Source: Mangrovitalea sediminis
GTDB lineage: Bacteria > Pseudomonadota > Gammaproteobacteria > Pseudomonadales > Oleiphilaceae
NCBI RefSeq assembly: GCF_002514725.1
Contig: NZ_NTLB01000003.1
Coordinates: forward strand, 496,001 to 560,000
Length of the DNA stretch: 64,000 nucleotides
Direction: 5' to 3'
Shown: in pieces, positions 28,779-38,980 of the stretch
How the letters are laid out: each line of letters starts with the position of its first letter
Position numbering within the stretch: position 1 is the first letter of the stretch
The notes under the pieces: model-generated
Seen by the model: only the letters and a program-made list of their open reading frames with translations
Told to the model about the DNA's origin: nothing
Databases searched by the model: none
Position numbers and translations under genes: made by a program

Positions 28779-29585
28779 GTGCGTATCTGGGCGGTGGCCA
28801 ATCAAAAAGGTGGGGTCGGCAAGACCACCACTGTGACGACTCTGGCGGGTTTGCTGGGCGAATCGGGCAAGCGTGTGTTGATGCTGGACCTGGATCCCCA
28901 TGGCTCCCTGACCAGTTGGTTCGGGCACGATCCGGATACCATGGCGCACAGTGCTTTCGATCTGTTTCAGCATAATGGCAAGGTGCCGCAGGACCTGCCG
29001 GCGCAACTCCTCCAGGAAACACCGCTGAGTAATGTCTTCCTCATGCCGGCGTCGACGGCGCTGGCCACGCTGGAGCGACGGCTGATCGGTGTCGAAGGCA
29101 TGGGTTTGATCATTTCCCGAGCCCTGGCGCAGCTCTGGGAGGACTTTGACTATGTGTTGATCGACAATTCGCCGTCCTTGGGTGTACTGATGATCAACGC
29201 TCTGGCGGCTGCCCAGCAGTTGCTGATTCCCGTGCAGACCGAATTCCTCGCCCTCAAGGGACTTGAGCGCATGCTGCATACCCTTGAAATGGTGATGCGC
29301 TCGCAAAAGAACAACCTCAAGTACGTCATTGTCCCGACGCTGTTCGATCGTCGTACCCAGGCATCAGTGCAGAGCCTTCGGGCCTTGCAGCAGCAATACG
29401 ATGCCGATCATTTATGGCGCTTTGCCATTCCTGTCGATACCCGTTTCCGTGACGCCAGCCGGATGGGGACCTTCCCGTCGGTGTTCGACGCGGAGACGCA
29501 TGGCGTAAGAGCCTACAAGCGCCTGCTGTTGGATCTGCAAGCCAATTACGAAGTGCCGGCACAGCCGCAGACCCGTTCCGCCTAG
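28779..29585 (+). CDS. ParA-like ATPase of the chemotaxis cluster (ParC type)
   Basis: 268 aa from a GTG start with AGGAGAG upstream. The deviant Walker A motif KGGVGKTTT is at residues ~10-18, with DLDPHGSLTSW and IDNSPSLGV switch motifs. Position between motD and two CheW-like genes matches ParC, which places chemoreceptor arrays at the pole in Vibrio and Pseudomonas relatives. It is distinct from the chromosome-partitioning ParA, which would have parB next to it. Confidence 0.88.
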   Translation: MRIWAVANQKGGVGKTTTVTTLAGLLGESGKRVLMLDLDPHGSLTSWFGHDPDTMAHSAFDLFQHNGKVPQDLPAQLLQETPLSNVFLMPASTALATLERRLIGVEGMGLIISRALAQLWEDFDYVLIDNSPSLGVLMINALAAAQQLLIPVQTEFLALKGLERMLHTLEMVMRSQKNNLKYVIVPTLFDRRTQASVQSLRALQQQYDADHLWRFAIPVDTRFRDASRMGTFPSVFDAETHGVRAYKRLLLDLQANYEVPAQPQTRSA

Positions 29586-29657
29586 TTTGCCGCTGACAAT
29601 ATTTTGACAGTGTAAATAGAAAGCCTTGTTCCTCCTAACGTGATTTCGGGAGCCGGA

Positions 29658-30611
29658 GTGAGTTCAAACGACGCCAACGATTCCAGTACGCCGAATGGTG
29701 CATTAGCCAGCTATCTGGATGAGCTGTTGCACAGTGCCACCACGCGCACTATGGACGACGAGCCTGCAGAAGCTTCTGAGACCTCGGCTGCGCGGCACGT
29801 TCAGGGCAGTGGTCGCGTGTCTTCCTCTGAAGAGTCGACGCGGACGACCGTTCGTCAGGTGGCAGGGCAACGGGTACCGGCGCCGGTCGCGGTGATGCCC
29901 AAAATTGCGCCGCCTCCGTTAAAGGTTGCTCCGGCACCGCCGAAAACGGCACCGCAAACCCGAACCGAAACGCCAACGAAAGTGGCTCCTGAAACAACGG
30001 TTCCGCAAGCGCGCACGAAAACTGAACAGCCTGCTCCTTTAGCAACACCCAAGGTCAAGGCTCGGGCGGCGGAAACCGTTCAAGCCCAGCGTACGGAAAC
30101 CGAGGCACCCACCGATGGCGGCAGGCCACAGGGGCCGACTGAGCGACCGGAGTGGTCCCGTCACCCTTTCGAATGCCTGCTGTTCAAGGTTGCTGGGCTA
30201 CAATTGGCCGTACCATTGGTTTTGCTCGGGGCCATTCACCGTATCGACCGGGAGCTGACCGAATTGCCGGGCCGTCCGCGCTGGTTCCTGGGAATGCTGC
30301 CGCTGGGCGAACGTAATATCCGGGTTGTAGATACTGCCGCCTGGGTTATGCCGGGTCGTTATCCCGAAGGTTGTGCCGAAAACTACAAGTTGGTGATCAG
30401 TCTTGATGACAGCGATTGGGGGCTGGCTTGTGATGAAGTGGCGCAATCGTTCACGCTTAACCCTGATGACGTCAAGTGGCGACAGGGCGCCGGCAAGCGT
30501 CCCTGGCTGGCCGGAACGGTGATTAAACACATGTGTGCCTTGATTGATGTGGGGGCAATGGCTACCTTGCTGGCACGGGCTGAGCAGGAGCGGCGCCTGG
30601 ATCTGAATTGA
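29658..30611 (+). CDS. CheW-domain protein, ParP-like
   Basis: 317 aa. A long disordered Pro/Thr/Ala/Lys-rich N-terminal part (~1-155) precedes a C-terminal CheW-like domain (FECLLFKVAGLQLAVPL to GTVIKHMCALIDV). ParP proteins link ParC to CheA arrays in just this arrangement. GTG 29658 is chosen because GGGAG lies five bases before it; GTG 29640 is a weaker in-frame option. Confidence 0.85.
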   Translation: MSSNDANDSSTPNGALASYLDELLHSATTRTMDDEPAEASETSAARHVQGSGRVSSSEESTRTTVRQVAGQRVPAPVAVMPKIAPPPLKVAPAPPKTAPQTRTETPTKVAPETTVPQARTKTEQPAPLATPKVKARAAETVQAQRTETEAPTDGGRPQGPTERPEWSRHPFECLLFKVAGLQLAVPLVLLGAIHRIDRELTELPGRPRWFLGMLPLGERNIRVVDTAAWVMPGRYPEGCAENYKLVISLDDSDWGLACDEVAQSFTLNPDDVKWRQGAGKRPWLAGTVIKHMCALIDVGAMATLLARAEQERRLDLN

Positions 30612-30776
30612 AAATGCCGGTTACGACGCTGTCGGGACTGGCACAGTTTGTGCCCTGTTCTATAGTAAAGGGCACTGGCGATGAAAATTTGACGCGCGCG
30701 AGCAGCCCTGAAACATCGAACGATGCGAATGGGTCACAGGTTGTTCGCCCGCATAGCGCACCGGAGAGTTTCAGGT

Positions 30777-31265
30777 ATGGCTGCCCAAAGCGGAAATAAT
30801 AGTCAGGCGTCCCAAGATACGATGTTGCAGTACGTGACCTTCAGGCTGGATGACGAGACCTATGGCATTAATGTCATGCGTATCCAGGAAGTGTTGCGGT
30901 ATACGGAGATAGCGCCGGTCCCCGGTGCCCCGGACTACGTCTTGGGAATCATTAACCTGCGCGGCAACGTGGTGACGGTTATCGACACCCGCCGCCGTTT
31001 CGGGTTGATGGATGCCGAGGTGACGGATGCCACCCGCATAGTGGTGATCGAGGCGGAAAACCAGGTGATCGGTATCCTGGTCGATTCGGTGGCCGAGGTG
31101 GTCTATCTCCGTCAGAGTGAGATTGAAACCACGCCCAACGTGGGGAACGAGGAAAGTGCCAAGTTCATCCAGGGCGTTTGCAACAAGAACGGTGAACTCA
31201 TCATTCTGGTTGAGTTCGACAAGATGCTTTCGGACGAGGAGTGGGCAGACGTCGCCTCCCTCTGA
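30777..31265 (+). CDS. cheW: Chemotaxis coupling protein CheW
   Basis: 162 aa, one CheW domain (YVTFRLDDETYGINVMRIQEV; APVPGAPDYVLGIINLRG; GVCNKNGELIILVEFDKML). It couples receptors to CheA. ATG 30777 follows GGAGAG; the frame is open further upstream without a ribosome site. Confidence 0.96.
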   Translation: MAAQSGNNSQASQDTMLQYVTFRLDDETYGINVMRIQEVLRYTEIAPVPGAPDYVLGIINLRGNVVTVIDTRRRFGLMDAEVTDATRIVVIEAENQVIGILVDSVAEVVYLRQSEIETTPNVGNEESAKFIQGVCNKNGELIILVEFDKMLSDEEWADVASL

Positions 31266-31292
31266 TCCGGCTCACTGATCGGGAGGTGACAC

Positions 31293-31685
31293 GTGACTGA
31301 CTGGCTGACTTTATTGCCCTGGGCCATTACTGCGGTTGCAGTGGTTTTGCTGGGAATCCAGACGGTACTGCTACGCAGGCGACTCGATCGCCAGGACGAA
31401 CGCCTGAAGGGCGGGCTTGAAATCCAGGGGCGCGAACTTCACGCGCTGACCAGCGGCAGTATTGGTGTTGGCCGTCGCGTGCAGGAGTGTGAAAAGCAGT
31501 TGCATCAGCTGCAAAGCACGATTGAGGAAATGCGTCAGAACGATCCGTTGCGTATTTCCTACGATGAGGCGTCACGGCTTGTGGAGTTGGGCGCTGACAT
31601 CGAAGACCTGATGAACTCCTGCGGCATATCCCGCCCTGAAGCCGAGTTGGTTTCTGCTCTCCACAAGCGGCGTAGTGCGGCCTGA
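31293..31685 (+). CDS. DUF2802 membrane-anchored protein
   Basis: 130 aa from GTG 31293 with a strong GGGAGGTG. One membrane helix (~6-26), a coiled-coil (to ~90), and a C-terminal helical motif (YDEASRLVELGADIEDLMNSCGISRPEAELVSAL, read in parts) typical of DUF2802. This family is regularly found right after cheW in Pseudomonas-type chemotaxis operons; its role is not established. Last gene of the cluster. Confidence 0.85.
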   Translation: MTDWLTLLPWAITAVAVVLLGIQTVLLRRRLDRQDERLKGGLEIQGRELHALTSGSIGVGRRVQECEKQLHQLQSTIEEMRQNDPLRISYDEASRLVELGADIEDLMNSCGISRPEAELVSALHKRRSAA

Positions 31686-31721
31686 GCCCATAGGTTAAAC
31701 CCCACTTCCCGAGATCCCATC

Positions 31722-31748
31722 CAAGGGGCGGACATTCTCCGTCCCTTG
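31722..31748 (+). terminator. Terminator hairpin at the end of the chemotaxis cluster
   Basis: An 11-bp stem (31722-31732 with 31738-31748, one G-U pair) and a 5-base loop. The T-tract is poor, so termination strength is uncertain. The rest of the 259-base gap before the SulP gene shows no clear promoter. Confidence 0.6.
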
Positions 31749-31944
31749 ATTATCCGTGCCTTTCCCCTCTTGCTGTGTTATTGTCGCGCGCCCCGATAAG
31801 GAAACGGTTAACTCTGTGATGTTTGTTGTATCCAGCCTGACGCCACCCTAGTTCTCATTCATCTATTCCATCGTTCATTGTCCCTGTAACCGCGGCTAAT
31901 ACCGTGACGGGATGCTTTTGACTTTCCGAATTGAGTGAGACGGC

Positions 31945-33423
31945 ATGTTCGACCTGAAAAACTATTCTACCGCTAATGCAAAGAACGACGTCCTTTCCGG
32001 TTCTGTCGTTGCGTTAGCGCTGATTCCTGAAGCTGTGGCTTTTTCGCTGGTTGTCGGGTTTTCGCCGACAGTGGGCCTCTATACCGCCTTTATGCTGGGA
32101 CTGATTACCGCCCTGATCGGTGGTAAACCGGGCATGATCAGCGGCGCTACCGGCTCCATGGTGGTGGTGATGGCGTCACTGGCGGAGGCGCACGGCCTGC
32201 AATATGTGCTCTGGACCACGGTGTTGACCGGCCTGATCCAGATCGGTATCGGTGTAGCCCGCCTCGGTAAGCTGATTCGCCTGGTGCCGCAGCCAGCGAT
32301 TTTCGGATTCGTCAATGGGCTGGCGATTGTGATCATGTTGGCGCAGTTACCCATGTTTAAGGGCGAAACCTGGGTGATGGGGGCGTTGGTCGCGCTGACG
32401 ATGGCCATTGTGGCAATCCTGCCGCGTTTTACCAAAGTTGTTCCGGCTTCCCTGGTGGCTATCGCCATTGTCACTACGCTGGTGATCGGGTTGGGATTGC
32501 ATACCAAGAGAGTGGGGGATCTGGCGGATATCAGCGGTCATTTCCCCGTTTTCCATATCCCAATGGCGCCTCTGAACTTCGAGACCTTTAAGATCATCGT
32601 GCCCTACGCGGTTATCCTGGCACTGGTTGGATTGATCGAGTCTTTGCTGACGCTGAGTGTGCTGGATGAAATCGGCGGCAAGCGGGGCAGCGGCAATAAG
32701 GAATGCGTAGCGCAAGGGGTTGGGAATCTGACCTGTGGTTTCTTTGGCGGCATGGCAGGTTGTGCCATGATCGGCCAGTCCATGATCAACTTTACCTCCG
32801 GCGGTTTGACGCGCCTGTCCAGCTTCACTGCGGCTGTGCTCCTGATTACATTCGTTGTCGTCCTGGCACCGCATATCGCCCTGTTACCGGTTGCGGCCCT
32901 GGTCGGGATCATGTTTATGGTCTGCATCGAAACCTTCGAGTGGGCCAGCTTTCAACGTCTCGCCCGGATGCCGCGAGCCGATGCCTTTGTGCTTGTCACG
33001 GTGACGGTGGTCACGGTCTTCTCGGATCTGGCTGTTGCGGTGATTGTGGGCGTGATCATCTCGGCACTGGTTTTCGCCTGGCAGCATGCACGCATCACCA
33101 TCGAAAATAAGCGGGACCTCGACGATACCCGTATCTATGAACTTGAAGGGCCCTTGTTCTTTGGGTCGGCCACGGCTTTCGTCCAGTTGTTCGATCCGGA
33201 AAACGATCCGGAAAACGTGGTTATCGACTTCAATCACACGCGAGTAATGGATTCCAGCGGTGTGGAAGCGATTGATAAGCTGACAAAGCAGTATATCGAG
33301 ATAGGGAAGCGGGTATCGCTCCGCCACTTGTCAGAGGACTGTATCGCATTGCTCAAACAGGCCGGGCCTTTCTGCTCCCATGAGCTCGATAGCCCCACCT
33401 ACAAAGTGGCTGCTGACGTTTGA
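31945..33423 (+). CDS. SulP-family anion transporter with STAS domain
   Basis: 492 aa. Ten or more hydrophobic segments fill residues ~15-390, with the SulP signature in the first spans (LIPEAVAFSLVVGFSPTVGLYTAF). A C-terminal STAS domain (~395-490) contains VMDSSGVEAID. SulP proteins carry sulfate, bicarbonate or dicarboxylates; no neighbour tells which. The convergent AraC gene ends 29 bases away. Confidence 0.9.
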   Translation: MFDLKNYSTANAKNDVLSGSVVALALIPEAVAFSLVVGFSPTVGLYTAFMLGLITALIGGKPGMISGATGSMVVVMASLAEAHGLQYVLWTTVLTGLIQIGIGVARLGKLIRLVPQPAIFGFVNGLAIVIMLAQLPMFKGETWVMGALVALTMAIVAILPRFTKVVPASLVAIAIVTTLVIGLGLHTKRVGDLADISGHFPVFHIPMAPLNFETFKIIVPYAVILALVGLIESLLTLSVLDEIGGKRGSGNKECVAQGVGNLTCGFFGGMAGCAMIGQSMINFTSGGLTRLSSFTAAVLLITFVVVLAPHIALLPVAALVGIMFMVCIETFEWASFQRLARMPRADAFVLVTVTVVTVFSDLAVAVIVGVIISALVFAWQHARITIENKRDLDDTRIYELEGPLFFGSATAFVQLFDPENDPENVVIDFNHTRVMDSSGVEAIDKLTKQYIEIGKRVSLRHLSEDCIALLKQAGPFCSHELDSPTYKVAADV

Positions 33424-33452
33424 TCGCTCGTCAGCAGCGACCTGCAGTGCCG

Positions 33453-34523
33453 TTATTCCCGTGCATCACAGGCGTACCACAGGTCGCAGGCGTCTGCGTT
33501 GCAACCGTCTGCGGCATGCATGAGGTCGGTGCAGTCTATGGGCGGGGCAACTGCGGTGCGCTGAGCGCGAGCTGTAGTGGCGCTCGGCAGCTCCCCGAAG
33601 AGGTTCCGATACTGGGTGGCAAACCGGCCCAGGTGGAAAAATCCCTCATTGGTGGCGTGCCAGGCGACGGGGTTTTGCTGGGGGACGTCGCAGAGCAATG
33701 CCAGCCGGACCCTGGCCAGTTTACAGTTGCGATGAAAGCGGTAGGGCGTGGTGCCAAACGTGCGCTCGAAGCCGTAATACAGGGCCCTCAAGCTCATCCC
33801 CGCCAACTCACAGAGCTGTTCCGGCTCGTATTCCCAACGTTGTTGTTGCTCTATAAAATCCGCGACCCGTTGTAAGCGCGGGTCGATCCGCTGTGTCGAT
33901 GGCGGCGGAATAGGCGAGCCCGACGCGTGTAGCGAAAGGGCGTTGATCAGCCGAGCGCGAAGCCTGCCCATTTTTTGCCGGATATCGTGGATTCCCTGCG
34001 CAAACTTTATCGTTTGCATCTGTTCGCAGATCAGTTGGCTCAGTATCCGCCGAAGTCTGCGGGTCGGGCGGCGGCGAGCAGCATCGAACAATGCCTGGAG
34101 GTCACCGGGCGTCTCCTCTGCCAATTCGTGGACATGCACCAGATAATGGGCCGATGGCAGCGGCAGTAGCCCTTCGAGCACCTGTCTTGCGTCTGGGAAA
34201 ACGACGTCGAAGGCTTCGACATCCCGGACCCGGTTATTGAATTTGATCAGGGTTCTCTGCGTGAATACCGCGAGGTATTCAGAGGCCGGTAGTTGGCCGG
34301 ATATGCGTACGGGCTGATCGAAGTCGATATAGCTCACCTCGATGCCGACGTGTCCGGCCACAGCCCAGAAAGCATCGCGCGTTCGCCGTACGGGGGTTTT
34401 GCAAGGGCAGAGCCTCAGCGGACTTGTATTGTTCTGTTGAAAGGCTTCCACCAGATTCTGCAGTCGAGATCCTGCATGTTGGGCAATGACCTGGAGACTG
34501 ATATCCCGGGCTAGGCAGCGCAT
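33453..34523 (-). CDS. AraC-family transcriptional regulator
   Basis: 356 aa. The N-terminal ~220 residues are a ligand-sensing region of unrecognised type. The C-terminal ~100 residues hold the two AraC helix-turn-helices (PEQLCELAGMSLRALYYGFERTFG and the later GFFHLGRFATQYRNLFGELPS). A Cys/Asp-rich tail of ~30 residues (CTDLMHAADGCNADACDLW) follows the DNA-binding domain, which is unusual. Target genes cannot be inferred: SulP converges on it and the GGDEF gene lies upstream on the same strand. Confidence 0.88.
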   Translation of the reverse strand: MRCLARDISLQVIAQHAGSRLQNLVEAFQQNNTSPLRLCPCKTPVRRTRDAFWAVAGHVGIEVSYIDFDQPVRISGQLPASEYLAVFTQRTLIKFNNRVRDVEAFDVVFPDARQVLEGLLPLPSAHYLVHVHELAEETPGDLQALFDAARRRPTRRLRRILSQLICEQMQTIKFAQGIHDIRQKMGRLRARLINALSLHASGSPIPPPSTQRIDPRLQRVADFIEQQQRWEYEPEQLCELAGMSLRALYYGFERTFGTTPYRFHRNCKLARVRLALLCDVPQQNPVAWHATNEGFFHLGRFATQYRNLFGELPSATTARAQRTAVAPPIDCTDLMHAADGCNADACDLWYACDARE

Positions 34524-34630
34524 AGTGATTTACAACGCGGTGTTATAGGGAGAAAGGGTCGGGGAATAACCATGACCAAGCTAAGGTTTTTAGGAAGGAA
34601 CGTATACCCGTTTTTTGCATATGGGCTCCA

Positions 34631-36358
34631 TTATTTGACGAACTGTTCATCATTGTTGACGGTTGGATTGCCAATTGGCTGCGCCAGGTGAGGGGCGGTT
34701 AGGAGATCGGCGAACGGGAGGGGGTGGGACAGCCAGAAACCCTGACCCACGTCGCATCCGTCGGTGCTGAGTTGCCGGCACTGCTGGGCGTTTTCGATTC
34801 CCTCCGCCACCACTCTCAGGTCGAGCCCCCGGGCCATGGCGACGATGGCTTTGATGATGGCCGCATCCTGAACGTTTCGGTCCAGTTCGCGGATAAAGCA
34901 GCGATCGATTTTCAGCGTATCTACCGGTAGCCGTCGCAGGTAACCCAGCGCAGAATAGCCGGTTCCGAAGTCGTCGATAGCAATGCTGTATCCGGCTTGC
35001 CGAAGGTCGCGAAGACCTTGTGGAAACTTTTCCGATTGCCGCATCAGCTGGGTCTCTGTGATTTCGAGTTCTATGTCCATGCCCAGGGCTACGCAACGCT
35101 GCTGGAGCGGTTCCAGGACGGGCAACAGGATGGCATTGGGAATCTGCAGTGCCGAAACGTTCAGGCACAGGCGGTGGCGGCTGAAAATGTCAGTTGGCGC
35201 ACCGGCTATGTCTCTCATGACGGCTTCGACCAGCCGTAGCGTAAGGGGCTGAATCAGGCTGTGATTTTCCGCAATCGGGATGAATTCGGCTGGAGATACT
35301 ATTCCCAGTACAGGGCTGTGCCAACGGAGCAGTACCTCCATTCCGATTCGCTGTTGAGAGGCAAGGTCGAACTGCGGTTGATAGACCGCGGAGAAAGCTT
35401 TGGGCGTTCGTTCCAGTTCCTGACGAAGCGTCGTGGCGACCAGGTTGGCTCGCAGAATCGGTGCAAAAAGGTCCGGGCTGAAATAACGGGCCTGCCCACG
35501 TCCGCTTTCCTTGGCGGCATAGAGGGCAATGTCCGCGTTGCGTATCAGGGTTTCGACATCGCTGCCATCTTCCGGGTGGCGGGCAGCGCCGATGGTCACG
35601 GAGATATAACGCGGCTCTCCTTCAATCATCAGTGGGGTTTCAAAGGCCTGTGTCATCCGTTTGCAGAGGTCGCCGAGACTGCTGCTCTCCGCGCAGTCAT
35701 CCAGCAGCACGACGAACTCATCTCCGGCGAAGCGGGCCACCACGTCGCTGTCCCGGAGGGTGCTGCTCAGTCGTTGGGCGACCGCCCGGATCACATTGTC
35801 GCCGTATGGGTGTCCGTAGACGTCATTGAACTGCTTGAAGTGATCGATATCGACGAACAGGAGGGCACAAGGCCGGTTTTGGCGCACGCTCTGGCGGAGT
35901 CGTGCCCGAACGAGATCTTCGAACAGGGCGCGATTGGGTAGCTCCGTAAGGTGGTCATAGCAGGCGAAGCGGCGCAAATCGCTTCGAATGTTTTCAAAGG
36001 CGCTAAGGTCGGAAAATTGTCCGGCGTAATAGGTCGCCTGTCCTTCCTGCACTCTGATGATATTGAGCCATTCCGGGTAGACCTGTCCGTCCTTGCGTCG
36101 ATTCCACACCAAACCCTGCCAGCGGCCACGTTGCTCGATAGTTTTCCACATACGCTGGTAGAACTCCGGCCCATGGTAGCCGGAACTGAGCAGTGACGGG
36201 CGTTGTCCCTGGACTTCTTTGGAGTGATAGCCCGTTGTCGCCTCAAAGGCCGCATTGACGTAGACAATGCTCAGGTCCTCCTGAGTCACCATCAATGCTT
36301 CCGCTGAAAGCTCGCAAATATGGTGGAACAGCTGCGGTTGTTCACTTATCGACACCAT
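34631..36358 (-). CDS. PAS-GGDEF-EAL cyclic-di-GMP protein
   Basis: 575 aa: a PAS domain (~10-125), a GGDEF domain (~130-290) whose signature reads AGDEF, and an EAL domain (~310-560) whose signature reads EVLLRW. Other EAL catalytic positions are kept: NVS, E in ITETQLM, DDFGTGYS, K in LKIDRCFI and E in VAEGIE. It is therefore probably an active phosphodiesterase, with the cyclase half active or a GTP sensor. AAGGAG precedes the ATG on the minus strand. It is divergent from the Aer-like receptor gene. Confidence 0.9.
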   Translation of the reverse strand: MVSISEQPQLFHHICELSAEALMVTQEDLSIVYVNAAFEATTGYHSKEVQGQRPSLLSSGYHGPEFYQRMWKTIEQRGRWQGLVWNRRKDGQVYPEWLNIIRVQEGQATYYAGQFSDLSAFENIRSDLRRFACYDHLTELPNRALFEDLVRARLRQSVRQNRPCALLFVDIDHFKQFNDVYGHPYGDNVIRAVAQRLSSTLRDSDVVARFAGDEFVVLLDDCAESSSLGDLCKRMTQAFETPLMIEGEPRYISVTIGAARHPEDGSDVETLIRNADIALYAAKESGRGQARYFSPDLFAPILRANLVATTLRQELERTPKAFSAVYQPQFDLASQQRIGMEVLLRWHSPVLGIVSPAEFIPIAENHSLIQPLTLRLVEAVMRDIAGAPTDIFSRHRLCLNVSALQIPNAILLPVLEPLQQRCVALGMDIELEITETQLMRQSEKFPQGLRDLRQAGYSIAIDDFGTGYSALGYLRRLPVDTLKIDRCFIRELDRNVQDAAIIKAIVAMARGLDLRVVAEGIENAQQCRQLSTDGCDVGQGFWLSHPLPFADLLTAPHLAQPIGNPTVNNDEQFVK

Positions 36359-36568
36359 GCCGTTACTCCTTGTGCATGCTTACACGATAGGTGTCTGAAA
36401 ATTGGGTTGCCTAGCCAATTTTTGCAGGCTTCTTGTTGTTAGTGAGAATCTTTCAACTTGCAAAAAATGGCTTTTTATCGCGAGGCTGAACTGCCTAACT
36501 GAATCGGAAGGACGCGTAGTGAGACGTTCTGACAATCAGGAATTACCCATAGGAGGGGTCTTTGAGCT

Positions 36569-38227
36569 ATGCGACGCAATCATCCGGTTACCCAGCGGGA
36601 GGTTATTGTCCCTTCCGGCCAGCAGTTGATTACAACAACCAATTTGAAAGGGGTCATCACTGACGTTAACGACGATTTTGTCGCGGTGTCCGGTTTTTCT
36701 CGCGATGAGTTGATCGGTCAGGCTCATAACATCATCCGGCACCCGGATATGCCGCAGGAGGCGTTTGCCGACCTCTGGCTTTGTCTCAAGATGGGGCGTT
36801 CATGGAAGGGCGTCGTTAAGAACCGTTGCAAGAATGGCGATCATTATTGGGTGGATGCCTATGTGACGCCGATTCGCCGTCATGGCGCTATCGTAGAATA
36901 CCAGTCGGTGCGGGTTACCCCTGAACGGGAGCAGGTCCGGCGGGCTGAATCCCTATATGCGGTCTGGCGGCAGGGAAAGCTTCCGCTGGCCCTTCGCTTG
37001 CCACGCATGGGCCTCTGGAGACGGGTTTGCGCAGGAGGTTTGCTGCCGGCCATCGGATTTGCGTCAGTCGGCTATGCCATCAACCTGTCTGCCGCCCTAT
37101 TGGTGGCGGCAACCTATGTTTCGGGGCTTGCGGTTTTGGGGCTTGCGATGGGGCCGCTGTTTCGGTTGGAGCGCGAAGCCGGTGGCGGCTCCGCAGCGCG
37201 CATAATGAGTTATATCTATACCGGACGGCAGGATGAAGTGGGGTTGGTGCGATTTGCGATAGAGCGTCGATGCTCGGAGTTACTTGCCGTGGCCGCGCGC
37301 ATATTTTACAGCAGTGGCTTTTTGCGTGATGCCACCGAGCGGTCACAGCAACTGACGATAGAGTCGGCCGCCAGCGTCGAGCAGCAACAACGGGATGTCG
37401 CGGAAATCTGTCGTGCCGCGGAGCATCTGGCCCAGAGTGTCCATGAAGTGGCGACGCGAGCGGCGCAGTCGAGTGAAACCGCGGGCCAATCCGTGGCTCG
37501 TACCGAGGAAGGGCAGGGGCTGGTGAGCCAGGTCAGTGCAGCGGTGGAGAGTCTGGCGCAAAACCTGGAAGGTGCCCGGCAGCGTATTGCCCAGTTGGAG
37601 GCGCGTAGCGAGGAGATCGGGACCGTGGTCGATGTCATTCGCGATGTTGCTGAACAAACGAACCTGTTGGCGTTGAACGCGGCTATTGAAGCGGCTCGCG
37701 CGGGTGAGCAGGGGCGGGGCTTCGCGGTGGTGGCGGATGAAGTCCGTGCGCTGGCCCGGCGTACGCATGAGTCGACCCGAAAGATCGGTTCCATCGTGGA
37801 GGGGTTGCAGGCCGATACCGCGTCGGCGGTGATTGCTATCGATGAAAGCGTGATCACCGTCGGTGAAACCGTTCAATTGGGATACGGTGTCAGGGATTCG
37901 TTGCAGGAGACGCTTCAGGACGTCGAGCGTATCGCGCATTATATGCAGGATATCGCTGCTGCGAATGAGGAGCAGGCCACCTTGGGCGATCAGATGAAGC
38001 GTCAGGTGGAGCACCTGAATGATCTGTCGGAACAGTCGCTGGGTTGCAGTCATGCCGCCAGTCAGGAGGCTGATCAGCTCGGGCAGCGTATTGCCGACAT
38101 CCATCTGCTGGCCAACCACTTCCTCGAAGAGTTGGCAACGGGCGCTTTCAAGCAGGAACCTGCACCGGCGATTACGCCCCAAAAGGATCGTCGGCCCATG
38201 GGAGAGCAGCCGCTTACGGCATCGTGA
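36569..38227 (+). CDS. Aerotaxis-type chemoreceptor (Aer-like)
   Basis: 552 aa. An N-terminal PAS domain (~15-110) with the Aer pattern ([26 protein letters not shown], read in parts), two adjacent membrane segments (~150-200), a short HAMP-like part, then the MCP signalling domain with the hairpin tip [21 protein letters not shown]. In Aer the PAS domain binds FAD and reports redox state. AGGAGGGG lies ten bases before the ATG. The gene ends just ahead of the cold-shock gene's leader. Confidence 0.9.
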   Translation: MRRNHPVTQREVIVPSGQQLITTTNLKGVITDVNDDFVAVSGFSRDELIGQAHNIIRHPDMPQEAFADLWLCLKMGRSWKGVVKNRCKNGDHYWVDAYVTPIRRHGAIVEYQSVRVTPEREQVRRAESLYAVWRQGKLPLALRLPRMGLWRRVCAGGLLPAIGFASVGYAINLSAALLVAATYVSGLAVLGLAMGPLFRLEREAGGGSAARIMSYIYTGRQDEVGLVRFAIERRCSELLAVAARIFYSSGFLRDATERSQQLTIESAASVEQQQRDVAEICRAAEHLAQSVHEVATRAAQSSETAGQSVARTEEGQGLVSQVSAAVESLAQNLEGARQRIAQLEARSEEIGTVVDVIRDVAEQTNLLALNAAIEAARAGEQGRGFAVVADEVRALARRTHESTRKIGSIVEGLQADTASAVIAIDESVITVGETVQLGYGVRDSLQETLQDVERIAHYMQDIAAANEEQATLGDQMKRQVEHLNDLSEQSLGCSHAASQEADQLGQRIADIHLLANHFLEELATGAFKQEPAPAITPQKDRRPMGEQPLTAS

Positions 38228-38480
38228 TTTGCGGTTAGAGGAATGGAATCCTCGTCCTGTTGAATGTGTCGCTGTCGTATAACAAGTGGACAACGACTTT
38301 CTCTGCTCCGATCAAAAAATAGTGGTGGTACGAAAGTAAGAACTCGCCTATAGTTGCTCGAGTACAGTTATTGGTTATTTGAGTAGTTCCTCGCAGATAC
38401 TTCCCGAATGCCCTTCCCATTACCTGTACTGTGAACATGATCCAATAGTCTGATTATTGAAGGTAAAAGGTAGATAAATA

Positions 38481-38684
38481 ATGGCTACAGGTACCGTAAA
38501 GTGGTTTAACGAATCCAAAGGTTTTGGTTTCATCTCTCAGGCTGATGGCGGTCCGGACGTATTCGTCCACTTCAGCGCTATCCAGGGGTCCGGCTTCAAA
38601 ACCCTGGCGGAAGGGCAGAAAGTGACCTTTACCGTGGAACAGGGTCCAAAAGGCCCTCAGGCGAGCAACGTCGTCCCCGAGTAA
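38481..38684 (+). CDS. Cold-shock domain protein (CspA family)
   Basis: 67 aa, one OB-fold cold-shock domain. RNP1 (KGFGFI) and RNP2 (VFVHF) nucleic-acid binding motifs are intact. A 253-base AT-rich gap lies upstream, long enough for the structured 5' leader common in this family; a TATAGT at 38349-38354 may be its -10. Two hairpin terminators follow. Confidence 0.95.
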   Translation: MATGTVKWFNESKGFGFISQADGGPDVFVHFSAIQGSGFKTLAEGQKVTFTVEQGPKGPQASNVVPE

Positions 38685-38711
38685 GGCTTGTAATACCGTA
38701 TTAGCTGAAGT

Positions 38712-38728
38712 GCGCCTTCGGGCGCGTT
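38712..38728 (+). terminator. UUCG-loop hairpin after the cold-shock gene
   Basis: GCGCC-TTCG-GGCGC (38712-38725) followed by GTTT. Short but stable because of the UUCG tetraloop. Confidence 0.65.
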
Positions 38729-38739
38729 TCCGGCAGACA

Positions 38740-38800
38740 GGAACGGGTTTTCATCTAACCATATCCTTGTGGGTATGAGTTGGATGCCCGTTCCTTTTTC
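38740..38800 (+). terminator. Long-stem terminator after the cold-shock gene
   Basis: GGAACGGG (38740-38747) pairs with CCCGTTCC (38787-38794) followed by TTTTTC. The loop is itself largely paired: CATC-T-AAC-CATA against TATG-A-GTT-G-GATG, leaving an internal bulge. Confidence 0.75.
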
Positions 38801-38980
38801 GTTTTAAAATCCCTTTTCTGAAGACGGTAGCGGTTGTGCGTTGCCAGTCTTTTAGCACTGCATCCTCAATTTCCGCGGTTTTCCTGCAGTGTTCCCGCGA
38901 TTCGCCTGGCCGTAAACATTCCCCTCGTAGTTGCGAGTGACTATGATGTCGGCCTATAGAGAAAACACAAGGTTGCATCC

